Assembly: GCA_030765055.1 (NCBI GenBank)
Contig: JAUKNK010000332.1
Coordinates: forward strand, 1,067,001-1,131,000
DNA from: Mantis religiosa
Taxonomy: Eukaryota; Arthropoda; Insecta; Mantodea; Mantidae
Length of the DNA: 64,000 nucleotides
Direction: 5' to 3'
Shown: piece by piece, positions 55,675 to 64,000 of the stretch
How the letters are laid out: each line of letters opens with the position of its first letter
Position numbering within the stretch: position 1 is the stretch's first letter
Notes under the pieces: generated by a model
What the model saw: the letters and a program-made list of their open reading frames with translations, nothing else
Told to the model about the DNA's origin: nothing
Databases searched by the model: none
Position numbers and translations under genes: made by a program

Positions 55675-58493
55675 GTATGAGTCGTAATTCTTTAGTGCAT
55701 TTCTAGAATTTTTATAATATTACATAGTAATAGTAAACTTCACAGTGTACTACTATTTTCAGTTTGTTTAATTACAAAAGTATTATTCAACTCACGTGTG
55801 AATTTACAAGATATAATTTAATGCACTATTCAAAGAGGTAGTGATGTAAAACTGTTTTAAATTTAAATAGTAATTATTTATGAGAATTCTGTAATAAAAT
55901 TCCAAACTTAGTGATAAAGTGACTCAGTCAATCAAGATCAACAATGGATATACAAGGATGGTTCAATGAAGTACCTGTTCTAGGAATTAAGATTTTGGTT
56001 AATTCCATAATTTTATTACTTTGCTGATATGGTTGGATACACCTGACAGATCTCTGACAAAATTCAGAAATTTGAAGATTTTACTCATCTATCATACAAA
56101 AAAATGAAACATTGCATTACCTCTAGACTCCGGTTTCTGAAGCAGTTGGAAAAAATTTTTCAATGGGATTTTCTTTTATATGATGATGGATCTTCTTGCT
56201 GAAGAAACCAACAAGAGTCACTCATTATGGAGGGATCCCATCTACCTTGATATCTATGTTTTGTGGTATATCTTGGTGAAAAAGTTCTATCTGCACCCAA
56301 ATTCATAGGAAAGAAGTCTTAAGCGTGAATGTAGAAAATGTTGAGACACTTGTCGCACTATGACACAAGGCAGTGGATGGATGTCTCATAAAAGTCCAAG
56401 AGCTGTGATGTGAGCCAGTTCCACACATACAGCTGGACGTCATCATCCGAGGTGAATCGTTTGCCCTTCAGAGCATTTTTAAGGGGACCGATAATGGTAT
56501 AATCACAGGGAGGGTGACCAAGAACCTCCCATTTGAATTTCTGCAGGAGTGCCGCAACTGTGTTTGGCCATATGAGGTTTTACACTGTCATGGAGCAGAA
56601 TGATCCAATGGGTGAGATTGCCTGGTCGTTTTGATTTGATCACTTGGCGAAGGTTGTTCAAGGATTGCGAGTAACGCTGGGCATTTAATGTTGCCCGTGC
56701 TGCAGGAATTGTATCAGAAGGTGGTCATCTTAGTCAAAGAGGAACGTCAGCATAACCTTTCCTGCACTTATGTGGATGGCCTTGTTTTTGTTTTTTTTGT
56801 TTTTTTGTTTTTTGTTTGTTTCGGTGGCGGTGACCCTGGATTCTTCCACTGGAGACTTTTTCGTTTTGATTCTGCTTCGAACTGATGACACCATGACTCA
56901 TCTCCAGCCACCGCTTGTGCCAGGAACTTAATCCCTTCCCTAGCATAGCGCTGCAGATGACCAAGATATTCGACATTCTTCCTACTGAATTTGAAGACTG
57001 TGGGGCACCCATTGGGCACTCAGTTTGCGCAAGAGCAGTCGTTCCTTCATTATGGTGTAAACACTTATGACGCTCAGTCAGATCTTGGCAGCTATGGCTT
57101 CCACTGTTACTTGGCGGTCCGGGTTAGTGAGTGCATCAACAGGCTGGACGATGTCATCGGTAATGCAATGTGGTGCTCCAGACCATGCATCATCGGTTAT
57201 CGACACCCATCCTCCCCTGAAGCGCTTGTGCAATGCCTTGACCCTTGCAACGGACGTGCGGTGTTTGCCGTACACCTGTGGCATTCGTTGATGAATGTCC
57301 AGTCCCCCTATTCCTTCCACTCTCAGAAAACGAGCATCTCTTTGCTCTTCTTCTGATGCCTTCATTTCAGTGTTTGCAATGCGACTGGCAGCGTTGGACA
57401 ATTGATGCATGCTGCTGCTAGCTCTGTATAGTCAAGTGACATACACGCGGGCCCTCTAGAGACGCGCTGTGAACTTCCAAGCTCTGGTCGGAACAACTTC
57501 CTTACACACGCCACTATATTACCATCCTGTCACCAGTTTTTGCATACCAGACTCCGGCTCTTTTCATTTTTAACGTACTTATATGTTTCATAATACGTAA
57601 AACACCGCCACATGAAAGTTAATAACTTTCAGCTCATTTGAATTACTGCATTATAGTTGTCACATCCAACAATAGAATTGTCAACAGTGTAAAATTTCAC
57701 GATGGCACTGAATACATAGTTATGACAAGAGGAGTGAGAAGGTATTGCATGGCTGGGAACAGGAGTATAAATATGCAGCTTAAGGAAAGGTATCCCACGA
57801 GAGCAATGTCCTGTATGTGATGAAAATGAAGATCTTGAATATATATTTAACCTATCCCTCCATTTCATCTCTATTATCAAGTTCACATTTCTCATCTGGT
57901 GATCTCTTTCAGGGTGAAAGTGTAGGCGGGTGTCTCAGCTCTGCATGGCAGGATGATTTGCTCCTGTTAGAACTTCCTTCTCTGGTAGGATGGTCTCCAA
58001 ACCCAGTCTGGTGAGGCCTTTTCTGGACCACAGTAGGATGGGATGCTGGTTGCACTGGCCTGCCGGGGAGTTTCCAACTGATAAAGTGTAGGGACCCTGC
58101 ACTGTCGTAGCTCCATGGGATGGCTGTGCTCTGTCTCCTCTTACCTTGTCCCTCCTCTTGGGGTGCCCCCTTGGGGCATAGGTACAATAGACCAAGTTTT
58201 GACTTCCATGGCAAATCACCTCCATAGCATAGTTCAGCCTAGTTCAGCAATAAGGAATTAATTTAACTAATAATTATGGGTGTGACTGCTAAACAGCCAG
58301 TACGGAATGCCAGTCATATTCATTGTATATAACTTGGCCTTTTCAAAAATTGCATATGCTGAAAAGTAAAATTAAAATGCTGAATCATTAAATTTAAGCA
58401 GTCAGTGTTGTTAACCCTTATATCTAACTAGTTTAAAAGGTATAATAGCTTTTTTCATTTGGAATACGTAACTATGAAATTCAATTTTTTCAG
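55675..58493 (+). other. Intron of zinc-finger gene with mariner relic
   Basis: GTATGA donor at 55675 and TTTTTTCAG acceptor ending 58493. Besides the mariner relic (about 56300-57410) no gene is recognised; 57800-58250 is moderately GC-rich without assignable content. Confidence 0.7.
56300..57410 (-). pseudogene. Mariner transposase relic in intron
   Basis: The N-terminal half (57410-57078) shows KALHKRFRGGWVSITDDAWS then GAPHCITDDIV...TNPDRQVTVEAIAAKI, typical of the mariner HTH linker. Then, in other frames, LQRYAREGIKFLAQAVAGDE, SWCHQFEAESKRKSLQWKNP (56970-56780) carries the GDE of the first catalytic Asp. A (T)n(G) run near 56785-56820 and several shifts interrupt it. Confidence 0.75.
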
Positions 58494-58880
58494 ACTCATA
58501 GACGGCAGCATACTGGAGAACGACCTTACTCATGTCTGGAATGTCAGCATCATTTTACCAATTGGCCAAATTATAACAAGCATATGAAGAGAAGACATGG
58601 CATCAATACAAGTCATCAGCCTGATCCAAACAAACTGGCTGTGGCAGCAGCTGCAGCAGCGGAAATGGCAGCAGCTGCAGCAGGAGTTAGTGTTGATAGC
58701 CTACAACAGTTGCCGACTATGATGACTGTCGGCAACATGAACACACATAGCAGCAACATGTACAACCATCAGAGCCAGAACACAACACATCCCAATGCCA
58801 TTGTGGATCAGCAGCATCAGCAGCAGCATCCACAACAGCTACAGCAGCCGCCACCTCAGCAACAGCAGCAACATCATTAG
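58494..58880 (+). CDS. C2H2 zinc-finger gene, last coding exon
   Basis: Phase 0 acceptor. It completes a finger (THRRQH) with the classic TGERP linker and adds a last finger, CLECQHHFTNWPNYNKHMKR RH-type (C-x2-C ... H-x4-H, slightly atypical). The tail contains two Ala tracts coded by GCA/GCT (58625-58680), a Met/Asn/Ser stretch, and a His/Gln/Pro-rich end (58806-58877) coded by CAG/CAA/CAT, stop TAG at 58878. Such Gln/Ala tails are common in insect transcription regulators. With the two upstream exons it gives at least five complete fingers. The gene family cannot be named confidently. Confidence 0.9.
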   Translation, partial: THRRQHTGERPYSCLECQHHFTNWPNYNKHMKRRHGINTSHQPDPNKLAVAAAAAAEMAAAAAGVSVDSLQQLPTMMTVGNMNTHSSNMYNHQSQNTTHPNAIVDQQHQQQHPQQLQQPPPQQQQQHH

Positions 58881-59640
58881 CAACAGCAATAACAGAGAAG
58901 TGGTATCAACATGCAATTTTATAACCCTGCCCCAATATACACTCCTGGGACACTGCCGCCCATTACAATGTTGGGCTTTTATAATCTCCCACAGCTGCAG
59001 CAAACTGTGGAGCTCACTATGTATGACATGTTACACACTGTACAGCATAGATAAAACTGAATCTCATGCAATATATGGCAGTTTAGCTTTACATGGATTT
59101 TTAAGTAGCAAATTTGATCCTAAGTTTTGAAAAAAAAAAAAACTTGATGTTGAATTTCGATGCGTTTTGCTGGAAATACCTCCGTGAGTTGCATTGTGAA
59201 AAGCAGTTTTATACAGACCTATACTATAGAAATTTCTCTAATTAAAAACCCTTGCAAAGTTTAAAATCTCAAAATGCTGTTCACTGTCATTTTTAGTACC
59301 TGTGGGAGGAAGTTGTTGGAGAATATTTTAATTTATTTGTACAGTTTAATTTGCTTAATCTAACGTATTTCCCATTTCATATTTCAGAGTTACAGCATAG
59401 AGCATATAAAAGATTTTATATATCCAATTTTAATGAGTCTTAACATATACGCATAAGCAAGTTATCATGCTCAACCCTATGGTTGTAGAATGGACCTCCA
59501 TCTTTTGTTTTCTTGTTTTCCGTGACTACCCTGGTCTATTTCTCCCTAACTCTTTGTGGGATAAATTTTCACCTCAGCATCATGTGCAGTATCTTTTTTT
59601 AAAGCACTAGAATGTAATAAAGTAATTTCAACTCACTCTG
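58881..59640 (+). other. Probable 3' UTR of zinc-finger gene
   Basis: No further exon. AATAAA at 59616-59621 could be the poly(A) signal. Poly(A)12 at about 59129. Confidence 0.4.
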
Positions 59641-60780
59641 GTAATTCGTAGCTTGCCGCTGTGTGACCCGAGGGTTAACATTTGATCTCAGCATATTGTA
59701 AGCAGGGGCAGCTCTGGGGATAGTGTCTCCATGCCATGGTGTCTTAAAAAGGGAAGAAATACAGTTTAACCTGTTACAGTTGAAAGACACGAACGAATAT
59801 AGCCGTTTTGTAGTTTATAACTTAATTATAACTAGACCGCAGACAAAATGCTGTTGGAGGCGTGGCTTACCAACACTGGAGTCTTCTAGCTTTCCCCCTC
59901 TACTGTCATTTTAGATTGCCTCTCCTCCATTGTGCGGGTTGCACTGGTCATGGTTCATTCGCTGTTACATTCACCCTTTGCATTTTCTGCCGAATCACTG
60001 CGTTGTTCCTCAGGGTTTAAAGAAACTATGATTCGATCTATTTGTTGATCGATTGTGAGGTCATGTCCGAGGTAATTATTTTCTATTAACTTTGAAAAGC
60101 AAAACAGTATTAAAGTACACTCGTTTCTTGTGGTTTGTGCTCAGTCGCATGCAGGAAGGGAGAGGTGGGAGTCACATGATGCTTGGATGGCGAGAAGGAG
60201 AGAAGGCTCTCCTCGGGCATGCGCACTGCGACCACAGTTTGTTTGCAGACTACCTGTAGTTTGAATTTCAGTGTCGCAGCTGCGAAGTTCTCTTACGTAT
60301 AATTTTATGCAAGCATTAAATATTACATTATTTTGTGATTAGGCAGCACAGGCTCCACTGTTGTGTGAACCTCAAAAGTTTTTGTGACGCACCCACCACG
60401 AAAACAAAATCATTGCTCCTTGCTCTTTACAAATGACCTTAGCCTCGCTGTCAGGTAATGGGGTAAAGGGCAGTTGTAAAAAAGTTGATAATGACTTGGA
60501 CAGTTCCAAGGTTGCTCCTTTTGCTATAATCTTAATTGTAAAGTACTTTCAACCAAGGAGCATTAAACCTTGTTCTCGAATTTTTTTGTCCATGTCTTAC
60601 ATCATTCTCACTAAATCATTACTTTTACACTTACGTCACAGCCATAACCAGGCATCAGTCGAGACGTGACTTAGACGCAACAAGAGAATTGCACCAAAAA
60701 TGGTAAGACTTTAGAATTTGGAAACTGGTCACATAAAGGGCAAAGTATAGCGAGTGTGGACGTATATGTTACCAAATAAT
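59641..60780. other. Intergenic sequence, unassigned
   Basis: No gene recognised. 60130-60300 is GC-richer and may be from a DNA transposon end. Confidence 0.3.
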
Positions 60781-61300
60781 TAGAAGGCGCTCATTTAGAT
60801 CACCTTAAAAACAAGCTAAACAACTACCTCAGTAATCAAGCAGAACAATTAGATATCTTAAAAGCCATAGAACAACTGCAAAGAATTCAAGGAATGGTCC
60901 CTCATGAACAAAATAACTTAAATTCGCACATATATCCACATATTTTATTAGATATGTTTCCAAACATAATAAAAGATGTTAATAACCCCATAGACCTTTC
61001 CGTATGGGAAAAAATCTTCATCAACAAAAATCGCCATAGAGTCATGAATTTTGAAACTCCACCACCGGACATCTTTGACAAGTACATCACGCCATCTATT
61101 GACAATACGGAGAAAGAGGAAACCACTACAACTTACTCTAATCGAGTATCAGCTGATGATGGGAACAAGAGCTCTTGAAACATGTCCTGTGAATAAACCG
61201 TGTGAGTGAAGCAATGTGTCAATATCTTCTCGATTCACTTTTGTACTAATTTGTGCTTCCCTGTCCCTACGCTTCTTCCAAGTTTATACTTTGGGATATT
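60781..61300 (+). mobile_element. Penelope-like retroelement 3' remnant with hammerhead-like core
   Basis: An open frame (about 60786-61178) gives HLDHLKNKLNNYLSNQAEQL, LDILKAIEQLQRIQG and INKNRHRVMNFETPP, resembling the C-terminal tail of retroelement proteins of the Penelope type by general character only. It is followed by TATCAG-CTGATGA...CTCTT-GAAACATGTC-CTGTG (61147-61191) and a TCAATATCTTCTCGATTCAC tail also seen at 54.56 kb. Confidence 0.5.
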
Positions 61301-62365
61301 TTGTGGACCTGGGTAAGACTGAAAACTAAGACATAAACCCTTAAGCAAGTAGGGAGAGTCAGCGGGCGATGGCCTATAGGGAACTTTGAACTTATAGGAA
61401 TATTTAAAGAAAAATTCCTTAAAGTTTTTAATTATACTTATACATTCATATGTTACAACCAAACAAAGAATTGAATGTAAACTAGAGAACATTGTGAAAT
61501 TATGTGTTAACACTGTATTATTTGGAAATCTAAAATGTAAAATAAGTGAACACCATACATAATAATGTAATGAAGTATGCGGCAATAATTGCAGGTAAGT
61601 GAAGCAAATGCATCCCAAAATCAACACATAATTAATATTTATGTATCCATATTACTTGGCTTTGACATTTTACTCTAGGTGCTCTGAGAAATTAAAATGC
61701 ATTTGCGATTACTGATAATCTCTGCAAACAGTTATTATACAACACTTACATGATTCCTTAACTACACTTGTTTTGAAAAAGTGAATGTAATGAAAAATTT
61801 TAAAAAAGCATATTCTAAATATTTTAAACTTGACTTTGATATTGAATATGTCCATATCTCAAGGCTTCTGTAACACAACATTCACTCAGAATAAGTATAT
61901 TTCTACAAAGAAGTCAACTCCAAAGTTAGAAGTCTTGCTCGATGAAGAATGATGACACATTTTGGATCACATTGAGGCTCCAGAATATCAACGAAAAGTA
62001 TTATGAACTTTCGCCTCTGATTCTGAGGAGGAAGAGGATGACGATACAGCACTTGAGGCTAAGCTGTTCTCCATTCACCTTCATTCCTCTGAATCTGAAG
62101 TATCCCAAATACCTGCTCCCTCTCTCTGCTCCTCTAGGGCTGTATACCGTTAACCTCAGAAAGTTTAGTGGCTAAGTAGTGACCAACTCAACCTAGAAAA
62201 AATTACAAGTTTTACTAAGCAACATGTATTATAAAATCCACTAAAATAATACTTAGTGTATAGGTACGTATGTACTTATATTATATATGTATTCCTGTAT
62301 TATACAATAAAAGTATATATATATATATATCGGCGCAGTCTTAAAGAGAAGTTTATAATCACAAA
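61301..62365. other. AT-rich intergenic sequence
   Basis: No gene recognised. (AT)n lies near 62317-62330, just before the long inverted repeat. Confidence 0.35.
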
Positions 62366-62369
62366 ACTA

Positions 62370-64000
62370 ATGAGTCTTTTAGGCATCTCTATACATGAAA
62401 TTTGTAATATACATTAACGCATTAAAATAAAAATGTTGCCTTCAATAATTTTCAGTAACCTTTTAAGTAGAAATAAATGATCCAGTAATATGTAGAAGTT
62501 TCCGGGCTTACTGGCCTCGGTCTAGTCGGAAAAACTGAAGTTCCTGATGTTTCGCTCATACGTGCGTCGAGCATCCTCAGAGGACTCGTGACAAGACCAC
62601 GGCCAGTAATCCCGGAAACTTCTACAAATTACTGGATAGACGCCGGCCGAAAAAGCTTACGTTGTTACATTAGAAATAAATGCCTTATTGGACTAATTGC
62701 GAATTTATAACAAATGATATTCCTACGACATTACGAAAACAAACACTACAGAAGCCAGGTAATGCAGAGAATACTCCTTTTTGACGTATAAAAGTGATCA
62801 ACCATTTTAAGGATGGATCAAAGGAGATATACCTGTTTTGGCCTATTCCTAGGGAATGTGTAATCCCGCAGGTTGTAAGGGAGCGGGTTGTACGAACCAC
62901 CAAATTGCAGTTTTGATCTGTAGCGGTTAGTACCTCTGACAACTGCTGTCATATCACCTTCCGTCCGACCACACTTCGTACCCTCTCGCCTAACACTCCC
63001 TCCGTTGGGCCTTGGTAAAATGTAAGCCTAAATATCTGCTATAGATTGGAAGTTAAATCATTTGTAATGGTCATTGTGCTACATCTGAACCAACGTTATG
63101 GGAGCAAACATAGTATTACTTTTTTTTTCTTCTTCAAATTACAACAGACTGCCTTTTATGGCTTTTTCCCTCTCGCCTAGTGACAAAATATATCTTCATT
63201 TGAAAATACATTTCAACCAAAAATAAATACGAAGCCACACCTAAAATGAGGTACAATGAGAAGCTTATTTTGATTTAGATAAATAAAATAACTAATATAA
63301 CTGATTAGATGTTTGGGAATTAACCATATGAGGTTAAAGTTATAAATAGGCTACTAAAACCGTCGCACGAGTAGTGAAGTTAACTCTTATTTTGCAGCCT
63401 TTTACAGTTTGCTACGAACTCGCCTATGCTTGATGATTATAGAGGTGTGGGGACTATAGACTATATATGATGGTTATAGATTTTGTGTATTCCAAATAAT
63501 TTATTTAATTGCCAATAGACAAGAAAAACACAAATAATTTAACTCTCGGACATTAAAAGAATAGTTTACGAAAATAGGTTTATATTGACAGAAGACATAA
63601 ATTATGGAATTTATTGAAAGGAAAGCTATAATGCAAAAATTTAGTACCATAAAAGCATTAATAAGTTTTTACAAATATGCCTACATGTAATAAAACCGAT
63701 TTCCAACATCTTCAATTAATTTCTGACTTGGTAAGAATAATTACAATACTTAAGTATAAAGGTTGTCCACAGCCATAGTTAAGATGGCTAACGTAAATCG
63801 AAAAAAATTATTCTTGTCTACGCAATTGCATGATTTTCACTACTCATTCATGCACAAAAGTTTCTTCGAAACTCCTATTTTTTTATTTTAGGTTGTGATA
63901 GATGTTTACAGAAATAGCCATATAACATGTTTTCTCCCGGAAACAATAGAAATAGGAGAACTTCACTAAGCTTAAGCTATTGTAATCTTTAAGCTTTTTT
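62370..64000. repeat. Long repeat, right inverted copy (runs off the window)
   Basis: Reverse complement of 43936-45527. It includes a foldback with 34 bp arms (62482-62515 and 62602-62635). The copy reaches the window edge, so its full length is unknown. Confidence 0.85.

Overview
The window is AT-rich, transposon-dense animal DNA, most likely from an arthropod and probably an insect. The reasons are mariner, Helitron, Ty3/gypsy, Penelope-like and tRNA-derived SINE remains, very long AT microsatellites, and a host C2H2 zinc-finger gene spread over kilobase introns. The species cannot be named from the sequence.

Region 1 (1 to about 14.9 kb) is an endogenous adintovirus / Polinton (Maverick)-class element whose left end lies outside the window. 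It has a protein-primed DNA polymerase B on the + strand, broken by one frameshift near 4.75 kb. Its reading frame can be followed upstream through a 1.7 kb intron filled by an (ATT)n array into an exon at 68-178. A tightly packed leftward block follows: packaging ATPase, fibre-like coiled-coil protein, DUF8207-type protein, and integrase with chromodomain. A rightward block encodes a phospholipase A2/pX-like minor protein, adenain-like protease, penton, a 49-residue basic peptide and the double jelly-roll major capsid protein. Both blocks leave one 150 bp divergent promoter with a TATA box on each side. To the right, on the - strand, are an unrecognised 182-residue ORF and a TATA-driven gene reconstructed here with four exons and three phase-2 introns. 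Its first two exons each carry the same Cys/His module, a domain I do not recognise. The protease has no ATG upstream of its conserved N-terminal part, and a canonical A_AAA_AAC slippery heptamer precedes it.

Region 2 (about 14.9-23.9 kb) is non-coding and repeat-rich: a scattered GGACATRTTNAGTTTTG-like motif, a pyrimidine-rich block, and (ATTTT)n and (ATTT)n arrays, the latter 1.75 kb long.

Region 3 (23,883-35,867) is a complete 11,985 bp LTR retrotransposon with 1,165 bp LTRs and a 4 bp CAGT target duplication. A second, oppositely oriented LTR element (26,239-30,824; 500 bp LTRs that read as identical) has jumped into its gag gene. Both lack most of pol, and both carry a hairpin next to the polypurine tract.

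Region 4 (35.9-51.9 kb) is a graveyard of DNA and non-LTR elements: a LINE C-terminus, a PF20700-type Mutator transposase, two palindromic MITEs, Helitron helicase fragments, a full-length dead mariner with TA duplications, three copies of a tRNA-like SINE and a GC-rich island. A repeat of at least 1.6 kb at 43.9-45.5 kb recurs inverted at 62.4-64.0 kb.

Region 5 (52-59.6 kb) holds the last three exons of a host C2H2 zinc-finger gene (+ strand), ending in an Ala- and Gln-rich tail; its introns contain a SINE, mariner relics and a foldback element. Four hammerhead-ribozyme-like cores (45.3, 54.4, 61.2 and 62.6 kb) lie in Penelope-like or foldback repeats.
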